A stretch of 61,960 nucleotides of DNA from Methanocorpusculum sp. (GCA_017399555.1 JAFQBW010000027.1:1-61960); one strand, 5' to 3'. Shown: positions 1 through 9,109, counted from the first letter of the stretch. Program-made: numbers and translations. Notes: generated from the letters alone by a model not told the origin.

Positions 1-78
1 AGCGGTTTTTTTGATGCAGGCACGGAATCCGACTTTCTGTACTCTGCCGGAGAAGAGGATTTCAACGGTTTTGCTCAT
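1..78 (-). CDS. acyP: acylphosphatase, N-terminal part (cut by window edge)
   Basis: The first 26 codons of a minus-strand gene start at 78 and run off the left edge. They contain the acylphosphatase signature G-R-V-Q-K-V-G-F-R (residues 11-19), which holds the phosphate-binding loop and the catalytic arginine. The usual form is GRVQGVGFR; a lysine replaces the second glycine here. Acylphosphatases are about 90-residue cytosolic enzymes that hydrolyse carboxyl-phosphate bonds. HypF also begins with such a domain, so a longer protein cannot be excluded. It is divergent from the lipoprotein gene at 188. Confidence 0.8.
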   Translation of the reverse strand, partial: MSKTVEILFSGRVQKVGFRACIKKTA

Positions 79-187
79 GATACTTCTGTCCTTTGGTAGT
101 ATATGTATTGGCTGTGCAGATTTAATAAGTAGTTGCGGCAGAGGACGAGAGAAAAATACCTAAACAATAAGTGAGTATAGATTAACC

Positions 188-970
188 ATGAACAAAAACC
201 GCCGGCGTGTCCTCGCAGTCATAACAGCGGGGCTTCTTATCCTCACCATCCTGAGTGCAGGATGCATCAGCACCCTAAACCCCCTGCCGCATGAGGTCAT
301 GGTCCGCGAAAACATCATTGCGGTAAACCCCGAATACGTCCCGTCGTCCCTTATCATCTCTCTTCTGGTAAACCCGAACGGATACGAAACCAGCCTCTTC
401 GACGCACTCGACGAATACCTGCCGCGGGAAAATCCGGTAATTGAGATAGGGGCAGGAATTGGCGCAGTCTCCGCATACGTAAACGACCGGCTCTTCATCA
501 AAACAGAACACATCGCCTTAGAACCAAACCCGTACTATACCGAACTCCTGCGGGAAACAAAGAAAAAGAACAACCTGGGAACCCGCTTCGTACAGGGCGC
601 GATAAACTATGACGCGGCATTTGTGCCCTACGTCGTATCCCGAAACATCATAGACACCACCTCCGCTGCCGCGTACACCGACGAAACTGTTACCGTACAG
701 TCCTTAATGCTTTCCCAGATTATCCGCGACTCAACCTTCGTGGACAAAACAAACATCACATTAATTGTCGATGCAGAAGGCGTCTGTGAAGAAATTCTGG
801 ACAACGAACCAGCCCTTTCCAGTGCAGTCTCCACAATAATTACCACTGTCACCGACAGCGACGAAATCTTCGAACTCAGACGCAAAGCAGAATCCGCCGG
901 CTATACACTCGTAAATACCCCGCTCGCAGACGAAAGCGGACTCATGACTCTGGTATTCCAGAGAACCTAA
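188..970 (+). CDS. predicted lipoprotein with a methyltransferase-like (FkbM-type) domain
   Basis: A 260-residue protein. Residues 1-25 form a basic start and hydrophobic stretch ending in L-S-A-G-C, a lipobox with Cys26 as the lipidation site, so the protein is probably anchored outside the membrane. Residues about 70-100 contain V-I-E-I-G-A-G-I-G-A-V-S, which looks like SAM-binding motif I, followed by an acidic E-P-N-P as in FkbM-type methyltransferases. Such an enzyme outside the cell, where SAM is absent, would be odd. The domain may have lost activity or bind another ligand. No Shine-Dalgarno precedes the ATG. Function unknown. Confidence 0.7.
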   Translation: MNKNRRRVLAVITAGLLILTILSAGCISTLNPLPHEVMVRENIIAVNPEYVPSSLIISLLVNPNGYETSLFDALDEYLPRENPVIEIGAGIGAVSAYVNDRLFIKTEHIALEPNPYYTELLRETKKKNNLGTRFVQGAINYDAAFVPYVVSRNIIDTTSAAAYTDETVTVQSLMLSQIIRDSTFVDKTNITLIVDAEGVCEEILDNEPALSSAVSTIITTVTDSDEIFELRRKAESAGYTLVNTPLADESGLMTLVFQRT

Positions 971-1097
971 CCCCGCTTTTTCCCAGACAGATAGGTTTAT
1001 CTCCTGCCGTGCTGAATAAATAATCAGCGCTTTTATCAGTTCGTTTGAACAGGTTTTGCAAACCACATTTCTTAGCGTATCCTTCTTGAGGTTTCTC

Positions 1098-1736
1098 ATG
1101 ACACAGGTAAATGACGTAAAAACGGGAACTACCACAGTAGGTATTGCATTTGACAACGGAGTTGTCCTTGCCACTGAGCGTCGGGCAACCATGGGTAACT
1201 TAATCGCCAGCAAAAAAGCGAAGAAAGTCCATTCCATCTCCCGCAATATAGGAATGACCATCGCCGGAACCGTCGGAGATGCACAGCGTCTCATCCGCAT
1301 CATCAACGTAGAGTCCTCTCTCTATGAACTCCGCCGCGGATACCCTATCAGCGTCGGCGCTGTCGCGACCGTTCTCTCCAACTACTTAAACGACAACCGC
1401 TTCACCCCGTACAGCGTACAGCTCGTTGTCGGCGGCGTTGATGCAAACGGTTCCTCCCTCTACTCCGTTGATGCCGCAGGAGGCGCAACTCTCGAAGAGA
1501 ACTTCGTCTCCACCGGCTCCGGCTCCTTTACCGCATACGGTGTATTAGAAGACCGCTTCGTCCCGAACATGACAAAAGACGAAGCAGTCCGCTTAGCAGT
1601 CCACGCACTGCGCGCAGCCATGCGCCGTGACGCAGCATCCGGTGAAGGCTACAATGTGGCAGTTATCACCAAAGACAAATTTGAATATATAGATGAGGAT
1701 ACCATATCCGGCTACCTACAGCCGGCCCATGCCTAA
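1098..1736 (+). CDS. psmB: proteasome beta subunit
   Basis: Catalytic subunit of the 20S proteasome, which forms the inner rings and degrades unfolded proteins in the cytoplasm. I start it at ATG 1098 (212 residues) because GAGG lies just upstream; an in-frame ATG at 1056 would add 14 residues without a ribosome site. The propeptide M-T-Q-V-N-D-V-K-T-G is cleaved before T-T-T-V-G-I, leaving Thr11 as the N-terminal nucleophile. The conserved Asp and Lys (K in N-L-I-A-S-K-K-A) of the active site are present. The aCPSF1 gene follows after 20 nt; this pairing recurs in euryarchaea from memory. Confidence 0.96.
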   Translation: MTQVNDVKTGTTTVGIAFDNGVVLATERRATMGNLIASKKAKKVHSISRNIGMTIAGTVGDAQRLIRIINVESSLYELRRGYPISVGAVATVLSNYLNDNRFTPYSVQLVVGGVDANGSSLYSVDAAGGATLEENFVSTGSGSFTAYGVLEDRFVPNMTKDEAVRLAVHALRAAMRRDAASGEGYNVAVITKDKFEYIDEDTISGYLQPAHA

Positions 1737-1756
1737 TCTTTTTTGGAACGATTTTT

Positions 1757-3667
1757 ATGCAGGTTGAAGACAGACTGAAAGAACTCAAAGAAACCATCAA
1801 CAAAAAAGTCCCGCGCGGCGTTGAAGTAACCGACGTCGAATTCGAAGGACCGGAGATGGTTATCTACACCGACAATCCGGAGAAGTTCGCAGCCGAACAG
1901 GATTTAATCAAAACACTCGCACGCGACTTACGAAAGCGTATCGTGGTACGCCCGAATATCTTAGGAGACACCGAGGTCGCCTATGACATGGTCAAAAAGG
2001 TCGTACCGGAAGGAGCAGGCATCACCGACATCTTCTTCGATACCGACACCGGAGAGATGTTAATCGAGGCAGAAAAGCCGGGAGTTGTCATAGGAAAGAA
2101 CGGCGCAACCCTTCGCGACATCACGATGAAGACCGGATGGACGCCGAGAGTTGTCAGAACTCCGCCGATTCCGTCCATGACCATCAAGCAGGTCAGACAG
2201 TATCTCCGCGAAGCACGCGACGAGAGAAAGGAGTTCCTCAGAAGATGCGGAAGAAGAATCCACCGCGACTCCTTATACACCGGACGCGACCGCGACCAGT
2301 GGCTCAGAGTGACAACCCTCGGCTGCTGCCGTCAGGTTGGACGTGCCGCATTCCTGTTAACCACTCCGCAGAGCAAAGTCTTAATCGACTGCGGAGAGTC
2401 CCCGGGAGCAACCGGCGCCGCCTCCTCCCCGTACCTTCACGTACCGGAGATTTACCCGTTCTCCACCCTTGACGCAGTCGTGCTGACCCACGCACACTTA
2501 GACCACTCCGCATACATTCCGCTCCTCTACCGCTACGGATACGACGGACCGGTCTATACCACGCCTGCAACCCGCGACCTGGCAGCCATGCTCCAGCTTG
2601 ACTATCTGGATGTCAACAACAAGGAAGACAAGGCCCCGCCGTACTCCTCCAACGAGGTCCGCGAGTTTGTCAAGCACACCATCACCTTAGGATACGGAGA
2701 TGTCACGGACATCGCCCCGGACTTAAAACTCACGCTCCACAACGCAGGACACATCTTAGGTTCCGCCATTGCCCACTTCAACGTCGGAAACGGTCTCTAC
2801 AATATCGCCTTTACCGGAGACTTATACTACGCAAAGAGCAGACTGTTCAACCCGGCAGTCTCGCAGTTCCCGCGTCTTGAAGCACTTGTAATGGAGTCCA
2901 CCTACGGAGGCTCCGAGGACTTCTCCCCGTCCAGAGCTGATGCAGAAGCCCACCTCTGCGAGGTTATCAGCAACACCTTATCCCGCGGCGGCAAGGTCTT
3001 AATTCCGGCATTCGCTGTCGGACGTTCCCAGGAGCTTATGCTTGCCTTAGAGGAAGGCATCAGAAACAAGAAGCTTCCGGCATGCAAGATTTACCTTGAC
3101 GGAATGATTAAGGAAGCAACGGCTATGCACACCGCATACCCGGAGTACTTAAACAACGACCTCAGAAACCAGATTTTCCGCGACAACTACAACCCGTTCC
3201 TTGCGGAATGCTTCGAGCAGGTTGACTCCTACGAGAAGCGTCAGGAGGTTATCTTCTCCAAGGACCCGTGCGTTATCATCTCGACATCCGGTATGTTAAA
3301 CGGCGGACCGGTCCTCGAGTACCTCTCGAACCTGGCAGAGTCTGAGAAGAACACCTTAATCTTTGTCGGTTACCAGGCAGACGGAACCTACGGACGCCGT
3401 ATCCAGAAGGGATGGCGTGAGGTCCCGATGGGCAAGAAGGGCAGTATCATCATCAATATGGAAGTCCAGACGGTCGAAGGTTTCTCCGGTCACGCAGACA
3501 GAAAACAGCTGATGAACTATGTCCAGTATGTCCAGCCGAAGCCGGAGAGAGTTTTCACCATCCACGGTGAAGAGTCCAAGACCATCGACCTGGCAAGTTC
3601 CATCTACAAGAAGTTCCACATCCAGACCGTGTCCCCGCAGAACCTGGAGACCTACCGTCTGGTGTGA
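1757..3667 (+). CDS. fttA: archaeal CPSF1 (FttA), KH-domain beta-CASP ribonuclease and transcription termination factor
   Basis: A 636-residue metallo-beta-lactamase/beta-CASP ribonuclease. Two N-terminal KH-type domains occupy about residues 1-150, with V-I-G-K-N-G near 111-116. The nuclease core has the zinc motif T-H-A-H-L-D-H at about 242-248, then G-H-I-L-G-S-A, T-G-D and late motifs G-F-S-G-H-A-D and F-T-I-H-G-E. The family cleaves 3' ends of nascent RNA and in methanogens terminates transcription genome-wide. It acts as a dimer in the cytoplasm with RNA polymerase. Full length for the family. Probably co-transcribed with psmB. Confidence 0.97.
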   Translation: MQVEDRLKELKETINKKVPRGVEVTDVEFEGPEMVIYTDNPEKFAAEQDLIKTLARDLRKRIVVRPNILGDTEVAYDMVKKVVPEGAGITDIFFDTDTGEMLIEAEKPGVVIGKNGATLRDITMKTGWTPRVVRTPPIPSMTIKQVRQYLREARDERKEFLRRCGRRIHRDSLYTGRDRDQWLRVTTLGCCRQVGRAAFLLTTPQSKVLIDCGESPGATGAASSPYLHVPEIYPFSTLDAVVLTHAHLDHSAYIPLLYRYGYDGPVYTTPATRDLAAMLQLDYLDVNNKEDKAPPYSSNEVREFVKHTITLGYGDVTDIAPDLKLTLHNAGHILGSAIAHFNVGNGLYNIAFTGDLYYAKSRLFNPAVSQFPRLEALVMESTYGGSEDFSPSRADAEAHLCEVISNTLSRGGKVLIPAFAVGRSQELMLALEEGIRNKKLPACKIYLDGMIKEATAMHTAYPEYLNNDLRNQIFRDNYNPFLAECFEQVDSYEKRQEVIFSKDPCVIISTSGMLNGGPVLEYLSNLAESEKNTLIFVGYQADGTYGRRIQKGWREVPMGKKGSIIINMEVQTVEGFSGHADRKQLMNYVQYVQPKPERVFTIHGEESKTIDLASSIYKKFHIQTVSPQNLETYRLV

Positions 3668-3749
3668 GAATTTTTTTGGGAAACCTCAACCTCTTTTTTT
3701 CGATTTGTATTGTGTTGTATTCTCATGGTTTTGGATACATGAGGAAATA

Positions 3750-3883
3750 CACAGACAACGCAGACAGCGACCAGTCGCTCTCACGGACTGGCGTCCGTGA
3801 GCTGCTGCCGCAGCCGCTTTGTGGTCGCTAAATATTGTCCCCAAATCACAAGGCAACGCCAACGCGACCTGTCGCCGTCTGTG
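3750..3883. repeat. nested inverted-repeat region after fttA
   Basis: Three nested inverted repeats lie in the gap 3668-3975. The outer arms are CACAGAC (3750-3756) and GTCTGTG (3877-3883). The middle arms are AGCGACCA (3766-3773) and TGGTCGCT (3822-3829). The inner hairpin is CTCACGGAC (3780-3788), a TGGC loop, then GTCCGTGAG (3793-3801). T-rich tracts at 3669-3676 and 3690-3700 just before it may serve as the fttA terminator. I see no coding frame here. It may fold as a structured RNA or be a mobile intergenic palindrome. Confidence 0.5.
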
Positions 3884-3975
3884 TGGGGCGAGAGTTTACT
3901 CGAGCCATGAGCAAGTCCAAAGGGCGTGCGATTCTGCGTTTTTGTCGAATGGGAACAAAGATTTAGAACGAACTC

Positions 3976-4404
3976 TTACCTCACCAGATGCTCAACCGCA
4001 TGCAGTCCCATCTTCTCAAAAACAGCAAGAATCTCTTTTGTCGGCTCTTCTTTTCGGTAAAACAGATGGCTTGCACAGTCACAGTCCGAACAGCCGAACC
4101 GGAGAACTGAATCCCCGCCGATACCGGAGGCTAAGACACACTCAAGCCGCATATCAGTTTCCGCACAGACGGTCTTTTCAAGAACTGCTTCCTCCATGAG
4201 GTAGTCGATGTGCCATTTGGCTTTTCTGTATCGTTCGCGGTAAAAACGGATGTGCCGGGCAACACGGGATAAGCCGCCGGAACCTAAGGCAGAGCCGGCA
4301 TAGATGTAGTATCCCGGCTGAAATGTGATGACGCCTAATGCCCCGATGCGGATGTCTTTTGGGACTGCGAGACTGAGGATTAGGGTGTAGATTCCTTTAT
4401 TCAT
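3976..4404 (-). CDS. DUF123 / Uri-type GIY-YIG superfamily protein
   Basis: A 142-residue protein matching the archaeal DUF123 family, a GIY-YIG nuclease relative often attached to endonuclease III. The key segments are G-I-Y-T-L-I-L near the start and [21 protein letters not shown], then W-H-I-D-Y-L and a late C-S-D-C-D-C-A-S-H. The start at 4404 is chosen because its ATG overlaps the stop of the HepT gene (ATGAATAA), suggesting coupled translation; a longer frame to 4419 lies inside HepT. Role probably in DNA processing; substrate unknown. Confidence 0.8.
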   Translation of the reverse strand: MNKGIYTLILSLAVPKDIRIGALGVITFQPGYYIYAGSALGSGGLSRVARHIRFYRERYRKAKWHIDYLMEEAVLEKTVCAETDMRLECVLASGIGGDSVLRFGCSDCDCASHLFYRKEEPTKEILAVFEKMGLHAVEHLVR

Positions 4405-4747
4405 CTTCCAACTCAGCAATCATGCGCAGGACATACGCATGGAGAGGAGGAACCAGAGTTGTTGCTACCTGCCACACGTACGGAAGATTTACCTCTGAAT
4501 ATGCATGCGCGAGTTTATCCCGCATACCTGCAATCTTTCTCCAGGGAACATCAGGATACTGCTCACGCAAAGAATCAGGAATCTGTTTTGCCGCCTCACC
4601 AATTATTTCAATAAATCGGACAATCCCGCTATTATAGAGAGGGTCCTGCAGAAACTCTTCATAGGTCATCCTCTGCAGAGCCTGAGCTATGTATTCTGAT
4701 TGAATACAGATATCGTCAAGACAGGTGAGAACATCATGGGAAGTCAT
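4397..4747 (-). CDS. hepT: HepT-like HEPN toxin (DUF86)
   Basis: A 116-residue HEPN-domain protein with the R-x4-H-x-Y motif (R-D-K-L-A-H-A-Y), the signature of HepT ribonuclease toxins, and the family marker [16 protein letters not shown]. It overlaps the upstream MntA gene by 4 nt (ATGA), the usual gene order. MntA antitoxins neutralise HepT by adding adenylates to the tyrosine of this motif. A second, similar pair lies at 58161-58818. Confidence 0.9.
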   Translation of the reverse strand: MTSHDVLTCLDDICIQSEYIAQALQRMTYEEFLQDPLYNSGIVRFIEIIGEAAKQIPDSLREQYPDVPWRKIAGMRDKLAHAYSEVNLPYVWQVATTLVPPLHAYVLRMIAELEDE

Positions 4748-5073
4748 GCATCAGCCCCACCTGCTTCACAGAAGATTACTTCCTGCATCACATGGGGACG
4801 GACTCTTGGTTTCAGATACTGCGGGGAGACCAGGTCCACGGACCGTCCAAAAAGATGTTCCAGATATTCGGACAAATCAAAATAGGTATCATAGGTGTCA
4901 TATTCCGGTCTGAATTCATAGATTACATCAACGTCAGACTCGGCAGTATCCTCACCGCGGGCAACCGAACCAAAGATCCCAAGACTTTCAATGCCGAACC
5001 GTTCCCGTATGTAGGTGATATTTGCATCAAGTTTCGCAAGGACCTCATCACGGATACTTGTCTGATTCGGCAT
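4744..5073 (-). CDS. mntA: MntA-like minimal nucleotidyltransferase antitoxin
   Basis: A 109-residue minimal nucleotidyltransferase with the polymerase-beta-type motif F-G-S-V-A-R-G-E ... S-D-V-D-V (GSx10DxD). It is the antitoxin partner of the following HEPN gene and probably AMPylates or otherwise modifies it. Start at ATG 5073. It is upstream of and overlaps hepT, so the two form an operon, with DUF123 as a third coupled gene. Confidence 0.9.
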   Translation of the reverse strand: MPNQTSIRDEVLAKLDANITYIRERFGIESLGIFGSVARGEDTAESDVDVIYEFRPEYDTYDTYFDLSEYLEHLFGRSVDLVSPQYLKPRVRPHVMQEVIFCEAGGADA

Positions 5074-5132
5074 AGGATTATTATGTTAATTATCAGTCTG
5101 AAGTCTTATAGTTTTGGCCTTTGTTGGCTTTG

Positions 5133-5738
5133 TTAAAAACCAAATTCCAGATTCCGCTTCGACAAAGCCACATGCACCTTTGCCCCGGACATCACCGGCT
5201 CGCCGTGCCCGCTCCAGAGTGAATCTACAGAAAGCTCCGCCATCCGGGAAACCGAATCACGAAGCGCGGCAAGGCTTCCGGTCGGGAAGTCATATCTGCC
5301 GTAGGAGCCTTCCGGAAAGACGGTGTCTCCGGCGATAAGTACTCCATCCTCCTCGCGGAACAGACAGATGGAACCGCCGGTGTGTCCCGGCGTGTGATAG
5401 ACGGTAAAGCCGTCAATTACGTCTCCTTCCTTCAGCGGGCGGGCGGGGATTGGAATCTGCGGCGAGCCGAAGTGGGTGGAAAGAGACAGTGCGGGGTCGG
5501 TAAGGAACGGAAGGTCGAACTCACCGATGTAGATTTCCGCACCGGTGAGGTTTGCGATTTCATTTGCATGGACGGTGTGGTCGAAGTGTCCGTGCGTTAG
5601 GACGATGTTTTGGATTTGGTCTTTGTAGGGGATGATTCGCTCAGGGTCGATTCCGGCATCGATTAGGGTGTTTCCGACGAGGTAGGAGTTGGCCTGCCAA
5701 AAGTGTCCGGGGATGGTGAGTGGGAGGTCTGGTTTCAT
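5133..5738 (-). CDS. MBL-fold metallo-hydrolase (glyoxalase II-like)
   Basis: A 201-residue metallo-beta-lactamase-fold hydrolase. The metal ligands are in H-G-H-F-D-H (residues about 50-55), the later H-T-P-G-H-T-G-G, A-G-D-T-V-F and S-G-H-G-E. This compact layout without extra domains fits glyoxalase II-like thioesterases, but the substrate cannot be assigned. It is transcribed toward the MntA-HepT operon, 59 nt upstream of it. Confidence 0.85.
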   Translation of the reverse strand: MKPDLPLTIPGHFWQANSYLVGNTLIDAGIDPERIIPYKDQIQNIVLTHGHFDHTVHANEIANLTGAEIYIGEFDLPFLTDPALSLSTHFGSPQIPIPARPLKEGDVIDGFTVYHTPGHTGGSICLFREEDGVLIAGDTVFPEGSYGRYDFPTGSLAALRDSVSRMAELSVDSLWSGHGEPVMSGAKVHVALSKRNLEFGF

Positions 5739-5780
5739 GGGTGTTATGATATATGGGGTGTTTGTGGGGATAGAGGTTTT

Positions 5781-5951
5781 GGGAAAAAAGATGACGCAGA
5801 GATTGAAGAAGAGAGACAGTATCTCTCACTCTTCTATCAGTATTCTAATAAGATATTCTTCTATCATCAGGCAGATAAGAAGAAGCCAGGAGAGAAATTC
5901 CCGAACAGGCTCTTCGCAAAGGATATCCAAAACTCTCTCAGAGATTTTTGA
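5781..5951 (+). pseudogene. possible 3' remnant of a gene
   Basis: A 56-codon plus-strand frame from G-K-K-D-D-A-E-I-E-E-E to a TGA at 5949 has a protein-like, charged and aromatic composition (Y-Q-Y-S-N-K-I-F-F-Y-H-Q) and no plausible start or ribosome site. It lies in the gap between the MBL gene and the next cluster. It may be the tail of a gene lost by recombination. The rest of 5739-6010 shows only a small hairpin, GAGAGA...TCTCTC at about 5813-5829. Confidence 0.22.
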
Positions 5952-6010
5952 TTTCCCCACGTGATTCCTGAGTCTTCGTCTGCCTGAAGCTTTGCAAGGG
6001 AGGGAAGAAC

Positions 6011-6505
6011 TTATGCTCCTGCCTCTTCGCCGCCGAAGACGGCAACGGTATCTGCCCATGCTTCAATTGCGGCAAGCGTTGCATCCTCTTCGAACCCGGT
6101 AATGTGCATATATTCGCGGGTGATAGTAACCGTAAAGGTATCTTCTCCAATAGCACAGGAGTATCTGGTACTCCAGGTGTCCTCTGCAGACTCACGGGAT
6201 GCAGTACCACCGATTCCGGCCGCGGTTTCTGTCGCCTCATTTCCGGCGAGAAGAGATGCCATCTCTTCATAGGCGGTCTTGTCTGCAGCATACATGTTGA
6301 CATAGCCTTTGTCATCTCCTGCAGCATCGAAGTACTCAACTTTTACCTTGTAGGCGGAAGAGGAAAGCTCTTTTTTGGTCAGGCCCATGGTAGTATCTGC
6401 AAGGAATCTGGAAAGACCTTCTTCGTAACTTTCCACATCGGCGATTGGGTCATAGGTTCTTTTGGCGGTTCTGGATTTTGCGGTTTCAACGAAACTGGAT
6501 GTCAT
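6011..6505 (-). CDS. hypothetical protein, element-associated
   Basis: A 164-residue acidic, alanine- and threonine-rich protein with no signal peptide or membrane segment. A strong AAGGAG lies 7-8 nt before ATG 6505, so the gene is real. The sequence looks globular with alternating beta-like stretches (Y-K-V-K-V-E-Y-F-D, D-T-F-T-V-T-I-T-R-E-Y). I do not recognise the family. It lies downstream of the HNH/RHH operon on the same strand and probably belongs to the same element, possibly as a structural or accessory protein. Confidence 0.6.
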   Translation of the reverse strand: MTSSFVETAKSRTAKRTYDPIADVESYEEGLSRFLADTTMGLTKKELSSSAYKVKVEYFDAAGDDKGYVNMYAADKTAYEEMASLLAGNEATETAAGIGGTASRESAEDTWSTRYSCAIGEDTFTVTITREYMHITGFEEDATLAAIEAWADTVAVFGGEEAGA

Positions 6506-6689
6506 ATTTGTCTCCTTTTTTTGTGGACAGAGGAATATGTCCTATTTTGGTTGAGAAGAGACCGAATGCCGGTGTTCAGCAGAGAAAAAAAAGCAGGTAG
6601 AGAGAGCAGGTGCTTTTCATCTCTGCTCTCTCTTCTCTGATTATCTATTGACGTTTGTGGGATATAAATGGATAGGAGGTCTGGGCGTT

Positions 6690-6890
6690 TCAGAGCCGCA
6701 GTTTCCGCTTTATCTCCGCACCCGCACGGTAATACTTTGCCTTGAGTCCATGATGCCGCATAGCGTTTCTTACTGAATCAAGCGAACAGCCAAGGAAGCG
6801 CGAGATGCGAAGCGGCGTTCCCTGTTCATCGATGAGTGCGGCAAGACGCGTGCGGTCTGCAAGTTCTTCGATATCACGCCAGGTTTTCAT
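6690..6890 (-). CDS. small helix-turn-helix protein
   Basis: A 66-residue protein starting at ATG 6890, chosen because AGGTGG sits 8 nt upstream. Residues about 20-50 (L-A-A-L-I-D-E-Q-G-T-P-L-R-I-S-R-F-L-G-C-S-L-D-S-V-R-N-A-M) fit a helix-turn-helix in which a short opening helix is followed by a recognition helix; the C-terminus is basic. Likely a DNA-binding regulator of the element. The open frame extends upstream to 7049 but that part has no ribosome site. Confidence 0.55.
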   Translation of the reverse strand: MKTWRDIEELADRTRLAALIDEQGTPLRISRFLGCSLDSVRNAMRHHGLKAKYYRAGAEIKRKLRL

Positions 6891-7070
6891 CGAACCACCT
6901 GCAGGACTGGCGCTGATTTGAAGATGGGAGAGGAAGTTTCCCACATTTCTGAAAGCCGGCATATTATATGGACCGGTACAGGTAAGACGGATGACCTTCG
7001 GATTATGAGTCCGACAGCAATCAGACAGGACGCATGTTGGCTGTGCCAACCGGAGTGTGGATGTCTCATC

Positions 7071-7601
7071 TCATTCCTTCTCCTGTACAACCCAATCGGT
7101 TACTTTCCGCCGTGTCTCGATGAGAACAGAAGCATCTGCAGAAAGCATCGTACGTTCGACATCCCCTACCGTTACATACTCATACTGCTGTATTGCATCG
7201 GGACCGATTTTTTCCTTTGCCAGGGTGTAGAGCATCTTTTTCCCGAGAATTTTTGCTGCGTCCGGTGCTTTAATGCTGACCAGTTCCGCGAACTCTTCCG
7301 GATACTTCTGCCGCATGAGGAAGATGTTGATTCTGCTTTCCTGGCGTTCGAGCGGGATGATTTCATAGAGATCGGAGGTATCAGCACGTTCCAGAACTGC
7401 AGATACTTCTTTCCGGTACTCTTCGTTGATGAAGCCGGCAATCCAGCGGACCGCTTCGCGGCACTGATAGAGCCAGTAGGCACGTTCATAGCCGGAAAGC
7501 ACTGGGCAGGGATAGCTGGCAGTTATTGCATCCAGAAACTCCTGCGGGGTGTGGAAGGACATCGGTTCTGCCGGATTGTCTGCCGTCTGCTGATTGTTCA
7601 T
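7071..7601 (-). CDS. hypothetical protein of the HNH operon
   Basis: A 176-residue, mostly alpha-helical soluble protein. ATG 7601 is preceded by GAGGTGA, which overlaps the stop codon of the HNH gene, so the two are translationally linked. It has no motif I can place; it contains the helical segment Y-P-E-E-F-A-E-L-V-S-I-K-A-P-D-A and ends in a charged tail. Member of the five-gene minus-strand run 9109 to 6690. Confidence 0.6.
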   Translation of the reverse strand: MNNQQTADNPAEPMSFHTPQEFLDAITASYPCPVLSGYERAYWLYQCREAVRWIAGFINEEYRKEVSAVLERADTSDLYEIIPLERQESRINIFLMRQKYPEEFAELVSIKAPDAAKILGKKMLYTLAKEKIGPDAIQQYEYVTVGDVERTMLSADASVLIETRRKVTDWVVQEKE

Positions 7602-7609
7602 TGGTCACC

Positions 7610-8284
7610 TCAAAGAATACGGCGGACGGTAACGATACTGATTCCAAAACGGTTCGCAATCTGATAGGAGCTTGTGCCGGATGATGCTTCCCGGCAGATT
7701 TCTGCAACAGTATCTGCTCCAAGCCGTTTGATTTCCTCTTTTGCCCGTTCAAGGCTTTGCTCATGCGGAGGCTGGGTTTTGTAGCGCTGGAATGTTACAA
7801 TGCGCCTGATGGTTGTTTGCGAAACCCCGTATGTTTCTGCGAGATTGCGCCTGGAGTGTCCTTCGCGGTGGAGTTTTCGAATCTCCTCGGCATCGGCGAA
7901 GGTTAAGGCACAGCAGCTTCGTGCGGTGTTGTCGTGTCCGGTTACCAGCTGGAGGTTTTGCAGCCGGTTGTCTTCTTTGTTTCCGTTGATGTGGTCTATC
8001 TGATACTCTGCATCCGGAATTCCGTGTGCAGCAATCCAGATGATCCGGTGGACACGGAAGATTTGTTTGTGGTCAGTGACGGTCAGGTAGTCACCGCTGC
8101 GTTTTGCCTCTTTGAGGTTGGCTTTTTTAACCGTTGAGTAGACATGCCCAGTATCAAGTGACGGGCGCCAGATGCCGCGGTCGATTCGACGCTGGATTTC
8201 CGCATCATTTTTGCGGCAGTAGTGTCCGGTTGGGAGGATAGTGTTTTCCTGTGTCTTCGAAGAAGGGGTTGGATTTTGCGTCAT
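7610..8284 (-). CDS. HNH endonuclease with two helix-turn-helix segments
   Basis: A 224-residue protein. The centre has an HNH_3-type core: V-H-R-I-I-W-I-A-A-H-G ... I-D-H-I-N-G-N-K-E-D-N-R-L-Q-N-L. After it come two helix-turn-helix segments, about residues 135-165 (S-R-R-N-L-A-E-T-Y-G-V-S-Q-T-T-I-R-R-I) and 200-224 (S-Y-Q-I-A-N-R-F-G-I-S-I-V-T-V-R-R-I). Such proteins are homing-type or phage endonucleases that nick specific DNA. The start overlaps the stop of the upstream 98-residue gene (ATGA). It suggests the run is from a virus or plasmid. Confidence 0.85.
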   Translation of the reverse strand: MTQNPTPSSKTQENTILPTGHYCRKNDAEIQRRIDRGIWRPSLDTGHVYSTVKKANLKEAKRSGDYLTVTDHKQIFRVHRIIWIAAHGIPDAEYQIDHINGNKEDNRLQNLQLVTGHDNTARSCCALTFADAEEIRKLHREGHSRRNLAETYGVSQTTIRRIVTFQRYKTQPPHEQSLERAKEEIKRLGADTVAEICREASSGTSSYQIANRFGISIVTVRRIL

Positions 8285-8577
8285 GGTTTTTCCTCCATGA
8301 CGGAGAGGAGGGAAAGCTCTGCTCCCTGCAGGAAGATTTCATCCGTCTTCGGAGTGGCGGAGATTTCTGAAACAAGAGCCCGAATGCCTTTCATGCATGC
8401 AGAAAATTGGGTTTTGTTCTCTGCGGATGCAAAGCATGTTCTGCAGGCAAGCAGGATTTCGGTTCGGTACTGCGTGTTTGTCTGTATGCTGTATCTTTGG
8501 GGGCGATTGGACTCTGCATCGATTACAGCAGAGATTGCGGTGTTTTCTGCATTTTGCAGGGGTGTTGGTATATTCAT
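8281..8577 (-). CDS. hypothetical protein upstream of HNH
   Basis: A 98-residue soluble protein of unknown family. Its stop overlaps the HNH start by 4 nt, so it is translated from the same mRNA. It has two cysteines spaced C-x2-C-F (residues about 45-48) and no clear domain. The ribosome site is weak (GGACA). Confidence 0.5.
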   Translation of the reverse strand: MNIPTPLQNAENTAISAVIDAESNRPQRYSIQTNTQYRTEILLACRTCFASAENKTQFSACMKGIRALVSEISATPKTDEIFLQGAELSLLSVMEEKP

Positions 8578-8620
8578 GATTTCGTGTCCGATATTTTGTT
8601 TGGCGGTGATATTCCGGATT

Positions 8621-9109
8621 TTATTCCTGATTTGTTCTGTTTTCCATCTGTTCTTCCCGGTAGCGGGTAAGTTCGGTTCTGTTTACGGCGTCGAATGCAG
8701 TGTATGCTTCCCGCAGGTCACTTTCGGTTACCCAGATGCCGGTTTGTTCGCGGTAGATGGCGCGGATGTCTTTCCAGGTGCTGGCAAAGGCGATGTCTTT
8801 TCCTTTCATGGCGATTACCGGCACCAGGTTTTCCCGGATGATGGTCTGCAGGTCAGAGAGGATTTGTTCTTCAGAGATCTGCGGGATGGTGTTTCCAAGC
8901 CAGGTTTTGAGGGAGAGCGGGAGGGAAGGAGTTGGGGTATCCGGGTTTTCCGCATCCCGTTCGCATCCGGCAAGGGCGGCATAAGCAACCGCGGTGAAGA
9001 ACTCGGCGCGGGAGGTGTAGCCGAGTCTCAGGATTTTGCGGTTGAGCTTTTCTGCAAGCCCGGCATCAAGCCGGAAGTAGAATATCTGTTTGTTTTGTTT
9101 CTTGCTCAC
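8621..9109 (-). CDS. RHH-like N-terminal protein, first gene of the element operon
   Basis: A 162-residue protein. Residues 8-47 (I-F-Y-F-R-L-D-A-G-L-A-E-K-L-N-R-K-I-L, then G-Y-T-S-R-A-E-F-F-T-A-V) resemble a ribbon-helix-helix DNA-binding fold: a short strand, helix, turn, and helix. The C-terminal part is helical and charged. GGAGACA lies just before ATG 9109. As the first gene it may autoregulate the operon that runs down to 6690. Also possible: a plasmid copy-control or relaxase accessory protein. Confidence 0.55.
   Translation of the reverse strand: MSKKQNKQIFYFRLDAGLAEKLNRKILRLGYTSRAEFFTAVAYAALAGCERDAENPDTPTPSLPLSLKTWLGNTIPQISEEQILSDLQTIIRENLVPVIAMKGKDIAFASTWKDIRAIYREQTGIWVTESDLREAYTAFDAVNRTELTRYREEQMENRTNQE

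Noticed and set aside
6891-7049. Upstream part of the small HTH frame (start at 7049)
   Set aside because: No ribosome site for 7049; AGGTGG supports the 6890 start.
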